Both the position numbers and the translations under genes were made by a program. Source: Pohlia nutans (Eukaryota > Streptophyta > Bryopsida > Bryales > Mniaceae). Taken from it: a DNA stretch of 64,000 nucleotides. The notes under the pieces are model-generated. The model saw only the letters and a program-made list of their open reading frames with translations, made no database searches and was not told the origin of the DNA. Position 1 is the stretch's first letter; each line of letters opens with the position of its first letter. The stretch spans positions 18,877,811-18,941,810 of the forward strand of contig CM040085.1 in NCBI GenBank assembly GCA_022496805.1. The letters are read 5' to 3'. Of this stretch, positions 51,401 to 64,000 are shown in pieces.

Positions 51401-52114
51401 AGTCTGGAGTATGATGAATTTGTCAAGGAATTTGTGAACCATTTAATGCTTCAATTTGGTGACAAAGTGGACGTCTACGTTGGTTGTGCAATTCAGGCAA
51501 GTTTGCAATATCATCCAGCTGTAACTTGTAGAGAAACAAAAAATGGCACATGTACTAGACGTTAGGACTCGAATCTCCGGTATTAGTTGTCAACACCATC
51601 TACCTCGCTTCAATCTTCGCAGCTCGTGTCTAAAGAGCCCGAATCGGAAATCCAGTGAGTTGGTTTTCCATTTTCGATGCTAATAGCATTTTTGGAGTAT
51701 TGCAGGCATTTGATAGTCCGTGGCCTTTAATCCAAGCTAATTCTGCCTATTTCGCTGGCTGCCTTTTATCTCAAGCGAAAGATGCAAAATGTCTAGCAAG
51801 ATACTTGCCGCAGGTTTGAGATATATACCTAGCCTGGCATTTCCATCACTTCACATCCTTAGTAACGTACTTATTGATACTGATGTTCGGCACCTTTGAG
51901 GTTGGAACCATTTTACCAATACAAATAGTTCCTACTCTTGTACCACCTGCATCGATCAAGAAGTAGCTCATATTTTCTGATTGATTTTGTTGTGGATCAG
52001 GTGTCCACTCTGCTCGTGAAGATGACATCCAACTCCCCAAGTGCTCTTGTGCGGGCGAAGTCTACACGTGCTCTGAGTCTCATCTTGAATGACTTGGACA
52101 TCTCCAGTTCCTGA
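36486..52114 (+). CDS. SGR6: SHOOT GRAVITROPISM 6 / MROH1-like HEAT-repeat protein
   Basis: 52 exons, 1,756 residues, near the size of Arabidopsis SGR6, a HEAT-repeat protein linked to endomembranes and gravitropism; MROH1 is the animal relative. Exons: 36486-36576, 36912-37002, 37264-37318, 37448-37579, 37710-37781, 38049-38139, 38348-38443, 38636-38714, 38858-38921, 39081-39184, 39306-39411, 39605-39751, 40233-40310, 40582-40649, 40769-40868, 41040-41219, 41397-41459, 41622-41687, 41839-41937, 42044-42115, 42258-42317, 42496-42576, 42898-43016, 43133-43262, 43460-43539, 43691-43826, 44021-44102, 44245-44381, 44506-44586, 44892-44989, 45359-45588, 45929-46041, 46163-46291, 46446-46520, 46692-46825, 46928-46994, 47197-47322, 47530-47714, 48016-48135, 48342-48402, 48696-48794, 49553-49653, 49740-49826, 49875-49980, 50235-50348, 50478-50552, 50667-50765, 50902-50973, 51194-51257, 51363-51496, 51706-51813, 52001-52114. 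All joins keep frame. Recognisable stretches: [43 protein letters not shown]. Introns after exons 46 and 50 start GC. Exons 14, 15 and 50 are the least certain. Confidence 0.88.
49082..49500. mobile_element. TIR element in SGR6 intron 41
   Basis: Left end taaggtgagtgggcc and right end gacccactcacctta are inverted repeats, with looser pairing beyond. Flanks are gaagtg and gaagtt, a likely 5-6 bp target duplication. About 419 bp, no coding. A shorter relative is at 53389-53526. Confidence 0.65.
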
Positions 52115-53097
52115 TCGGTATTGACTAGTGATCATTTTCTTTGTCATTCCAGCTTGTGCTATGATCCTTGACTCCTCACTCATAGGAGCAGTTAAGTTAA
52201 TCCCTTCATATCCTCGGTTACTTTTTAAAGAGCACATTGACCCTACTGACTTCAGAGGTCCATGAATTTCTGCAGGATTTATAGGTACTTGTAACACCTT
52301 GTTACAATCGTGCACACTACTTGGTAACCACCCAAACAGTACGCATAATCAGTTCTTAATCCGTCAACAGCATTTGCATATATATTTAATTGTTGTCCAA
52401 AAAAAATGCCACACGTCAGCTTGTGATTAGCTTGTGATTCTTGATTCTTGCTTGGGGTGACGTGTACCTTACACGTCTGGTACACGTTTCGGGTGACGTG
52501 TACCTTACAAAATCTGACGTGGAATTTCAATTTTGACACCACGCTGTCTAAATCAGACCCTCAAATACGGTAGTACACAAAGCAGTATATACTGAGGGTT
52601 CACAAAACCCATGAAAATATCTTTACAACTAGCATATACTATCAAGCAGCCTGGCATTTCCATCTCAGTAACGTATATTCTAGTGTTATACTTTCTATTT
52701 TCAGTATTGCACTTTGGAATGTCACAAGAAGTTGCATACAAATGTAATAATCAAAGAGTCTGATAAGTTGGCAAAAAGGGTTGAAGGTTACATTTTTGAA
52801 TCCTACAAGTGAACCTAAATATTTCTTTAATATTACTTTTATATAGAACCACTATATTGTTACCATGTTATAGAATTTCATACAATTTCATGTATTTTGG
52901 ACACCTAGGTTGCAACGTTAAAAAGATTTAAATGTAACAATGTGTTTAACAAGGCAACTTAATTAACCAAATCTTTTTCTTAAATATTAATTTTTTTTTA
53001 GTTTTGAATTTCATACGTTTTTTGAATTGCACACGAGATGATTTTCTAGAAGCCCGTGGATGATTTCTCAAAAGTTGATTTTTTTTCCTATTGTTAG

Positions 53098-53324
53098 TAA
53101 TTATTGGTCAAGTGGTTCACTCAATGAAAAATGTCAAATTTAATCAATCATATTGTGAAGAATATAATACATATGGGACCAATTTTATATCACCAAAAAC
53201 AGTGAAGAAAATTGCTGGTGTTGGTGAAAAAACCAAATTTGAACAAAAGAATGTCCATGAAGGACTTACTCAAAAAGGTAATAAAAACATGATTTTAGAT
53301 TCAAGTTATTTAGTCATTTAGGAG
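53098..53324. mobile_element. TTAA-type 200-bp family copy, decayed
   Basis: The left end is mutated (ttagtaattattggtcaagtgg); the right end cattttaggag-type sequence precedes TTAA (53325-53328). The interior (catattgtgaagaatataat, gggaccaattttatatcacc, gaagaaaattgctggtgttgg) matches the 28610 copy in the same orientation. Confidence 0.65.
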
Positions 53325-53388
53325 TTAAGGTAACAGTTGCTTAAATTCACAAGTCAAATTTGCCAGATGATGACACCCCTAACCAGTA

Positions 53389-53526
53389 TAGTGGATGGTC
53401 TATAAACTAACATTTTAAGCTTTTCACACAAATCTAGTACTAGTATAGAATTAGAAGCTTTCAATGAACACATATTGGAGATATTGTTGGTTTATAGTAC
53501 ACGTCGGTTATTGGGTCATCCACCTT
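53389..53526. mobile_element. Short relative of the SGR6-intron TIR element
   Basis: Left atagtggatggtctataaac and right ggttattgggtcatccacctta pair imperfectly and resemble the ends of 49082-49500. The interior also contains a shared attgttggtttat phrase. Confidence 0.45.
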
Positions 53527-54043
53527 AACCATAATCTACTAAGGTGCTTGAATCTGCATGGGATGCGGTGGGCAAAAATCTCATACTTCCATGTGCAATT
53601 GAGTCTTTGATTCTTGGTGGTAACACCATTGGATTGGTTGCCACGTCTTGTGTTGCCTGGACATGACGTCAATGGAGCCCATATGAAGGAGAGGTGGCAG
53701 CCTTGCATTGGATGAAGGAAAGCTCGGTTATTTCCCATAATCGGGGATTGCTGTGAAGTTATGGTGTCCTTTTGGGCGAGCTTTTGGGACCCTTGATGGA
53801 ACACTATCAAAGAAGATCCAATGATTTAGATTGTAACTGGTAACAAGAAAGTACATGATTGACCAAGGTCCATCCATGGAGGTTATGTCCAGTAAACTTC
53901 TCAAGCTTGCTGGCTCTCGAAGGTTACCTAGTCCATCTAGAGCATTGGGATTATTGTCAGGATTCCTAGGTGCGTGATTGTCATCGATGTTGATGCCTTG
54001 GTTATCAACTCTATGATGGCACCTTGGTTGCCAGTTTAGGCCA

Positions 54044-54234
54044 CCCACTACTAGCGAAGATGTCGCTTCTCACTCACAAAAATCTGGAGCAGTGTCAGAA
54101 CACACTTATCCTACGTGACGAATCACACTCACCAAGTCTTGACAGTGAGCGCAAAGTGGCGCCGTTTGACTCCCCGAACAAGTGAAATGCGACAACTTCT
54201 CCTTGAAGTGACCACAAGTCTTGGAACATTTTGG
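54044..54234. repeat. Dispersed repeat, copy 2 of 2
   Basis: Begins cccactactagcgaagatgt and carries the same ordered blocks as 13424-13600 (gtcgcttctcactca, caccaagtc, cgtttgactc, acttctccttg, ggaacatttt). Similar but diverged. Type unknown. Confidence 0.7.
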
Positions 54235-54915
54235 GTGACCAATTTCTCACACTGCTGGCCATGATCTTAGACCCAAATTGGCATGGGCCACAGGAAAGAA
54301 TGCCACCATTATAATGTATACCGGTATATTTCCAAAATGGCAATACCTTTTAAATCCAAGGTGCAAATGCTCTGGATTAATTTGCTCATGTTCATTCACG
54401 GAGCCCAACATTGTCTGTGACATTCAAGTTCTGAAAATTAGGAAGTTGCAATTCATGAAGTGAAACTTCATCAATTTCAAGTGTTTTATAGGAGTCTTCT
54501 ACATCATCCATGCTCTACAATGATACGTTTCTTCTATTCTAAGCAGAATCCTTTCTCTTTCTTTTGTCCATGTGCACAAGAATTATTTATAGATTGGAAC
54601 AAAGCTTGGTAGGTAGGTAATTTTCATACATAACCAATTGTTGACTTTTCAACGCTAACATGCCTCCATCCAATTGGCAGCAACCCATCTCCATATTCAT
54701 CACAAGTTGCAACCTTCTCTCCTTCCAACTTGCATCCTACGCCCTTGGGTCGTGAAGACCAAGGGTTGTGATTGAAAAGTGAACAAACGGTTATGTATGA
54801 TAACATGCTCACCGCTATCGCGACTCGTCTAAAACACAAGATCCTGGGCGATAGGAGGTTTTCTTATCATTGTAGAAAAAGTGGAATATTAGAACTTCTT
54901 TAGAATGCTATAAGT

Positions 54916-55067
54916 CATAACATTCAGTAGCCTTCATGCACTCTGCTCATCATCTTGACCCTCCACTTGTCCACTTAGCTACTGATGAAGTACTGTTGGG
55001 TGTGAAATATTCCACACCATCTACTATAGAGCCAAGGCAGAGACAATGCATGCTACTGAATGTTATG
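54916..55067. mobile_element. CATAACATTC palindromic miniature element
   Basis: 152 bp with the same 16-bp inverted ends as 32608-32742 and a nearly identical middle (gatgaagtactgttgggtgtg, atattccacaccatct). It differs by a small internal insertion near the left end. It lies just beyond the TAR stop codon. Confidence 0.8.
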
Positions 55068-55134
55068 GTAATATCATTCAATTGATAGAATTTATTATGA
55101 TTTTAACAAATATGAGGTTACACAGGCTTCTAAT

Positions 55135-58203
<3,069 letters not shown>

Positions 58204-59600
58204 GCACTGCTTTTGAGTGGCTCTGAAATCATGACTCTGTTCTAAGGATTTAACTCAGTCTGTTGTCTAGATTCGAACAATCAGAAGCTCTAGTACCATC
58301 TTGCTGTCAATTGAACTCGCCACAAACACGCATTCATCGGGACAAGAAACTCACTTGAATCTGAAGATCAACAGGCCATTCGATGAATTCGCAGCGAGCT
58401 CAATCCCAACGTAACGTCTATCAGCTTTTCGCCGTTTCGGAAGATAGCGTCCGAGTAACTCGAATTAATGCAACCATACACGCAATCGAATCCAGCAACT
58501 GACTGTCACCCTCGTCGATTGTGAGCTCGCGAGGAACCAAAATGAGGCGAAATCCCGGAAATTAAACAGGCCGCCGCAGACACAGGAGACCTACACAGAG
58601 GCCACCAAATTACTATCAGATCACGAACCCAGCTCGATCGCTCGTTCGTTGACCCAACACACAACAATATCATTCCTGGTTCCTTCAAGCGAAACTAGAA
58701 ATATTAATACTCGTACGTAATAAATGATTGAGTAGCCAGCCAGGGATCCCTGTGAGAAAGTGATTCACCAGTTTCATGAGCATGGAGCGCGCGTGAAAGT
58801 GCAATCGGTGTTGCAGGAGGAGTCAGCGCCGACAAACTGGCAACCAACAATACAACGAACGTGGAGAGTGGCCGCAGCCTTACTTCGCCAGTGAATCTAC
58901 CTCGACAGATGGGCCAGCGCTCCTTCCAAACGTCGCCTCTTCAGTTGTGGCGCCAGCCCAAAGAGGGAAGATGATTTCTAAAAATCGAAAGAAGCTCTCC
59001 AGATAGTGTGGGCGGAAAAGAAATGGAAGGGGCGCCTGGAGCCGAGAAAAAGATAAAGAGACGGGGCAGGGATGAAGACACTGTACACGTGTAAGAAGTT
59101 ACGAGTGTGAGCAGGCAGGCGGGGAGCCAATGTTTTTTCTGTGTTTATTTCCTTGAAGCCTAACTGGCGACGTACAAAAAAATCCGGAAAGAATATTTGG
59201 CGAAATTTTAAGCTTACAATCATATTTTGATAGAATTTCTTCATATTTCGGTAGTTTTTTTCCCAAAATTTGGCTATCTTCACAAAAAATATAGAGAAAA
59301 TCTAGCCAGAAAAATCAAAATTTTCTCCTTTTTTTCCTTAACAAAAGAGAAATGCTATATTTTGTAGAGAAATTTGGCGAAATATAGCCAGAAAAAAAAG
59401 CGCTGCAGGGAGCGATCATATTGCTTCACCTTGTTTGTCACAGACTTCCGCTGTGTCTCTTGCAAGACCTGTTTTTGTTGTCTCTATCCCACCATGGGGA
59501 AAATTACGAAAACACTTCGTTTTCAAGGAGTTACATGATTGAACAGTATAAACAAGCCGTAAAAGTAAATCTAAGGTAAATACTGAGGCAGAGACTACGT
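58204..59600. other. Upstream region of TAR
   Basis: Probably includes the 5'UTR and promoter of the minus-strand TAR gene. No convincing TATA box and no other gene. From about 59160 a stretch of similar AT-rich phrases (gaaatttggcgaaat, atatagccagaaaaa) suggests local duplication. Confidence 0.4.
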
Positions 59601-59617
59601 GACTAGCTGCTTGTTTA

Positions 59618-60090
59618 TCACAGACTTTTACCTTGTCTTTTGTGGGGTCCTTTTTACTCACCACGGACTTTCTTTGTGTCTCTTGCAAGGCTTGTTTTTG
59701 TTTTACCACAGACTTTTACCTTGAATGTCTCTTGTGAGGTCCCTTTTACTCACGACAGACTTCTGTTGTGTCCCTTGCAAGGCCTGTTTTTGTTTCACTA
59801 CGGACTTTCACCGCATGCCTCTTGTTGGGTCCTTCTTGTTCACCACCGACTTTTACTGTAGCTCTTGCGGGGTCCCTCTTGCTTACCACAAACTTCTACT
59901 ATGTTTCTTGTAAGGCTTCAATTTTTGCTCACCATAGACTTTTATTGTAGGATCCAACCTCTTACTCAACACGGACTTCCAGAATGTCTCTTGCAAGGCC
60001 TGTTTCTACTCACCACGGACTTTCACCGTGATTCTAACAAGGTCATTCTTGCTCACCACTGACTTCCACCATGTCTTTTACAAAGTCTAC
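59618..60090. repeat. Degenerate tandem array, about 44-bp period, about 11 units
   Basis: Each unit has a cacca(c/t)(g/a)gactt(t/c) core followed by tctcttgcaaggcctg or ggggtcc and a T-rich tail with ctcac. Cores recur near 59618, 59660, 59706, 59752, 59794, 59841, 59885, 59931, 59969, 60014 and 60054. One further unit lies upstream at about 59437. Open frames through it are just the repeat read in phase (LLLCPLQGL, HHRLLL) and have no codon evidence of being real. Confidence 0.85.
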
Positions 60091-60529
60091 GCATACATTT
60101 GAAAGGAATGCAACACCCTTGAACTCTCATTTTATTCACACTAGTGTCGCATTGTGCCGTTGGTCCATATGTTCCCCATGTTTATATGCGTTCTTAGTAT
60201 TCTGTCTCCTTTTTCTTTTTCTTTTTAGAATATTTTATTGATAATTTAATTCAATTTGCGGTGACGAAATTTGATTAAGAATTCATAACTTTCACATTTT
60301 AGGTCCAAAAGCTACAAAACAACTTTAGTGCATTCCTACTAGTGGAGACCTTTTTGACAATGCCAAGAATGTCATGAGGGCATTTTCTTCAAGGTACAAT
60401 AGAATATTTTTATAGTATTTAGCAATTGAAAATGATGATATTACCAAAATAAATAAATGTAGAATTTGTGGATATTAAGCCATGTAGTTGTTATAAATTT
60501 TCAAAATGGCAGTTGCGTAAATCACTTAA

Positions 60530-60763
60530 CCCTTGAACAACATTGCAAGCCCCACAGGCCTGATAGTATTTTGGGAGAATCTTGCTCGAAACTTCTACTT
60601 CGTTGCATCAAATGGGGTTTTTCAAATTTCAAACCAAGCACGTTTCAAGGATCTTTATTTCTTTAGAATAGAAGCAAAGTAAATTGAAAAGAGAATCATG
60701 TTTAAAATGGAGTTTAAAAGTGATTTTGGGCGTGGAATCAGAAAAGCATATGTCCTTTAACTG
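60530..60763. mobile_element. TTAA-type element, relative of 8186-8570
   Basis: TTAA at 60526-60529 then CCCTTGAACAACATTGCAAGCCCC; it probably ends at tcctttaactg before TTAA at 60764-60767. It shares the caagccccac(g/a)gg block with 8186-8570. The right end is poorly preserved. Confidence 0.5.
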
Positions 60764-60767
60764 TTAA

Positions 60768-62974
60768 ACTGCCTATAGACTTGTCATAAATCAATTTGAT
60801 TATAAAATCCAAACTCAATCAATGGCAGTTGAGTTTTAGAAAGGCTTAAAAGCACTTTATAGTACAACTTCTAAGCCAGTTTAGAGAGCACAAATGGGTG
60901 TACAGACAAAATAAGACTTGTTTCTACTTTAGGTAAGGTAACTACATCTAGTTTGGACACTTTAAGAATTGAATATAGTTACTATTATTATATTATTACT
61001 CTAAATCAAATATAGTTATAGACTTTGCATTATGGATGAAACATCTTTTGATAGGTGCTTCAATGTTGCTATGTTGAATAATTATAATTTCTAGATTATT
61101 CCATTTTGATAAATACCAAATTTTATAATGATTTTAATTTTCACAATATACAGTTGGGGCCATTTGAATTTGGCACCATTTGAATTATATTTTCAACCAT
61201 AGAGAAGTTGTTATGTCAGTGTATTTTGGTTTGTAACCCCTCTTTTCTTTAGCTTACAATGAACACATCAATTCTTCTATATTAAATTCTTGTTCAACTT
61301 TATGTATTTTTAGAATGATGATAACTTATAGTGGAATCAACATTTTATTATTGCTAACACTGAATTGGCTTCTTTCTCAAATTGAAATTTTGGTTCAACC
61401 TTAACACCCTCAAGTCAAAACAAGGGATCAAATTTTAATACCTAATATCTAATGTTTTTTAATACCTCAAGGGATGCTAATATGTACTTGGTTCCTTGGA
61501 GCATGACTTCAATTCTATTGAATACATGTGTCCAAACTGGGAAGAAGAAAAAGAAAGAAAAGAATACACCACAACTTTCAATTGTCTTTAATACAATCAA
61601 TAAAATTGGTCATTTTAAAATCAAGAATCTTTGATTTGAATTGATTAAATGATTTCATTCACTTGAAAATAGAAAATATATTGCAAAACATTCTACTTTC
61701 TAAAATACAAAATCAAAACTTTACCTATATATAAGAATTCTAGAACGCAATCCAATACTCCAAACTTTTACAAGCCTCAAAATTTCCAAACTCTAATATT
61801 AATGTGTGAAATAATCATAAACATGCTATTTCTCACATACATCAATTCATTAACTATATTTAAAAAAAACTAGCAAGTATTTTAAAACAATACATACTCC
61901 TATAATGATAATTGCCAATGCCTTATAGAACACATTAGACCTCCATTAAAACTATCTTCAACTATATTGATATAGCATGTGTCATTGCCACAACTACAAC
62001 AACTCGTCTCATACTCAAATCTTCCTTTACAACTATTTTCCCTATTTTCTCTAAATTCTAATGACAAAAAATACTTTGAACTTCAATATCTTAGGCCCAA
62101 CAAATTCAAATCCTATGAAACCATCTCTGGTTCTGGAGGGGTTTAAAGCAATACCAAAAATACCACCATCCACCCTACGGTCACAGAGATCATGGTGTAA
62201 TCACAAAACAAAACAAACACAGTACAGATTTTTGTGTTCTTGTAATTTTCTGTGTTCATTTTTTAGCCCTGCCAGCTCAATAGTGTTTTGCAAAAAATAC
62301 ATCACTAGTATCACAATGAACTTGAATAAAATTTTCTGGTGTATTCAAGTGATGTACAATAAAAACAATAATATTGATACAGTTCCAGTTTCAGGGTACC
62401 GACTCACACTTCCTATAAAAGTCCAGGCATTTAACAGGCCAAATCTACAATCTGCACTGAATTACCACCCCTCACTGTAGCGGTAGAGACCACAGTACAG
62501 TATACCCTCCATAATATGACACTCCATAATATAACGATATTATTGTTTCAAGCAATACATGCGACAAGTCACTAATCCATGCCTTGAAGTTAGGGCTTCC
62601 TAAACATGTCATAATAGAGAGGGACAACAGTACTACATATAGAATCCTTACAGTTGACATGATCTGCAGGTGGAAACAAGAGGCATTCAAGGTGTGACAC
62701 TGCCATTCTGCATCAGATCCAAGGAAGAGGAACGTTCATTCAAGCACTCATAATCTAGCTATGGTATGTTAAAGGAAGGACTGAACAGGGTCTGATTGTC
62801 TTCAATGGTCATGATATCCAGAATAAGTAGAGATTGTGGCTCTAGTTCATTACCTGCTTGGCAAAAGATGATCTCCATTGTTTAGGATTCGTGACTCTTT
62901 TTCTGGAAAGGTATCACCAGGATGGGAGCGCGGACTTGAAGAGAACCAATCCAGCTTGAGACACGAGAGATTAC
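60768..62974. other. AT-rich intergenic, no feature recognised
   Basis: Long AT-rich stretch without a supportable gene. Fragments near 61135-61165 and 61570-61625 (attttcacaatatacagttgg; aataaaattggtcattttaaaatc) look like scraps of the 200-bp TTAA family. A short direct repeat (ctccataatat) lies near 62508-62533. Confidence 0.5.
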
Positions 62975-63619
62975 TTGCAAATTGCCAACTAGGGCCTGAG
63001 TTTGAACCAGGCCTTCATGCACTCGTTTTGCGGTGCGGGCCACCAGAGGCTGCATTTCTTGAGCTGGAACGATTCCTTGTTTCTGCCACACTGAGCAACC
63101 ATTTACTGTTTGTGGGTGCCCATGAACATTGAATTTCAAATCATCCAATAGTGTTGTCAGTAAAAAAATTCAGGAGCTTTTAGACACAGAATCTTTGATG
63201 AAAAGCTCTCCCTATGATCACTGTGACCATCCCATGAATTGTAGCAAAGATTCTTTTTATGATGCTGTGTAAAAGCTCCTGAAACATTGTTATCATCTAG
63301 ACCTCACAAGCAGCTAAAACGGTCTGTGAAATTATGGAAGGGTAACGAAATCATGGCCATCACACTCAACATGAAAAGGTGATCTCTACCACAATGATGT
63401 TTGAGGAAGCTGTATGTAGTATTGTCATAGCAATCAGGTCTCCATACATGTGATAACAGCTATTCTCAGTTATATGTGATAAGAGCTTGCCAGGGATTGT
63501 TATAAAAAACGTATCGAAGGTACTCACCATTAGAAGCAAGGCCGCCTACTTGTCGCATTCCAGACTCGGCAGCGTCAAGAGCACGGGCGGAGCTTCTGAC
63601 TCCTTTGGAAATCTCTTGC
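62975..63619 (-). CDS. Two exons of an unrecognised minus-strand gene
   Basis: The exon 63619-63528 is bounded by an AG acceptor and a GTGAGT donor and reads QEISKGVRSSARALDAAESG then MRQVGGLASN. The next exon, 63090-62975 (acceptor ctcag, donor GTAATC), continues in frame with WQKQGIVPAQEMQPLVARTA then KRVHEGLVQTQALVGNLQ. The join creates one continuous frame of about 70 residues, which supports real coding. It is alpha-helical in character, with no membrane segment or catalytic motif. I do not recognise the family. Upstream exons would lie beyond 63620, possibly off the window; downstream exons below 62975 could not be fixed. The intron contains a hairpin miniature element. Confidence 0.55.
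63169..63283. mobile_element. Hairpin miniature element in the terminal gene's intron
   Basis: ttcaggagcttttagacacag at the left pairs with ctgtgtaaaagctcctgaa at the right; the inner aatctttg/caaagatt also pair. 115 bp. The arms resemble those of the hairpin at 28852-29175 (gtttcaggaacttttagac). Confidence 0.75.
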
Positions 63620-64000
63620 CTGAATGATCAATGAAATTAATTATAGAGTCAAACTAATATCGTTGTCACAGCCATGACTACCAACGAAGGTGCACATGTG
63701 ATGAGATTAGAGAAAGGGCAAGTTTGTAGTATAGTGGATCTGCAGGAGGAAACTCAGCATACTATAGCTTTTGGCCCAATGCTTTGAAAATCCTACACAT
63801 GAAGACCCCAATCTTGGCTTCAGGGTACTCTTTGAAGACCCTCATAAATCACAAACTCTAAGGAGTGTAGCAAGTAGAGTTTGTGATAAGGCCAAAATGG
63901 CCGGTAGGCTGTCCTGCTTAGCGTATAATAAAAATTTTACTAAAAAACCAAATAGTCCCCTACAGATTGATCTCATTGAACTTTGGGTTTTATAAATACA
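63620..64000. other. Window end, probably intron or upstream exons of the terminal gene
   Basis: No exon with convincing splice sites was identified in these 380 bases on either strand. Confidence 0.35.

Larger units (their letters stand above)
52115..55134. other. 3 kb between the convergent SGR6 and TAR genes
   Basis: Both genes end here, so no promoter is required. The region 52410-52520 holds an unusual group of ACGT cores, including two copies of gggtgacgtgtaccttac. No gene found. Elements and repeats are listed separately. Confidence 0.5.

Noticed and set aside
59640..60062. Overlapping open frames reading repeated leucine-rich peptides
   Set aside because: They are translations of the 44-bp tandem array; no start context, splice sites or homology.

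Overview
The window reads as nuclear DNA of a land plant. The genes have GT-AG introns and are families typical of plants: a MOT1-type molybdate transporter, a plastid CLPT subunit, an NPR1-type BTB/ankyrin regulator, histone H3.3, a SHOOT GRAVITROPISM 6-like HEAT protein and a tryptophan-aminotransferase-related enzyme of auxin synthesis. A non-flowering plant is possible, but the sequence alone does not fix the species. Exon structures were derived by eye from splice sites, reading frame and family resemblance.

Layout. 1-1.4 kb is low-complexity sequence plus an old TTAA-flanked element. 1,989-7,379 is a complete-length Copia LTR retrotransposon (256-bp LTRs, 5-bp target duplication TCATG) whose pol region is broken. 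9,594-11,993 is MOT1 (3 exons). 15,577-17,053 is CLPT (5 exons). 17-24.8 kb has no gene I can support and is packed with small DNA-transposon relics. 24,904-29,561 is NPR1-like (6 exons). 30,310-32,234 is an H3.3 gene with a TATA box, a 5'UTR intron and 4 coding exons. 32.2-36.4 kb holds miniature elements and large inverted repeats. 36,486-52,114 is a 52-exon SGR6/MROH1-type gene (1,756 codons). 52.1-55.1 kb separates it from the convergent minus-strand TAR gene at 55,135-58,203 (3 exons). 59.6-60.1 kb is a degenerate tandem array. Two spliced exons of an unrecognised minus-strand gene lie at 62,975-63,619.

The genes are independent and do not form a pathway. Two are linked to hormone biology (an NPR1-type salicylate co-receptor family member and TAR in the indole-3-pyruvate route to auxin), and SGR6 is named for a gravitropism phenotype.

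The most striking feature is the non-coding fraction. At least a dozen short elements are bounded by TTAA and have termini beginning CCC and ending GGG, the signature of piggyBac-type transposition. They form several families of about 200 to 800 bp. One sits exactly at a TTAA inside another hairpin element, so its empty site can be read from the opposite arm. Two lie back to back sharing one TTAA. One in an H3.3 intron is itself interrupted by a TA-flanked element. Stowaway-like, CACTA-like and other palindromic miniature elements are also present, many inside introns.
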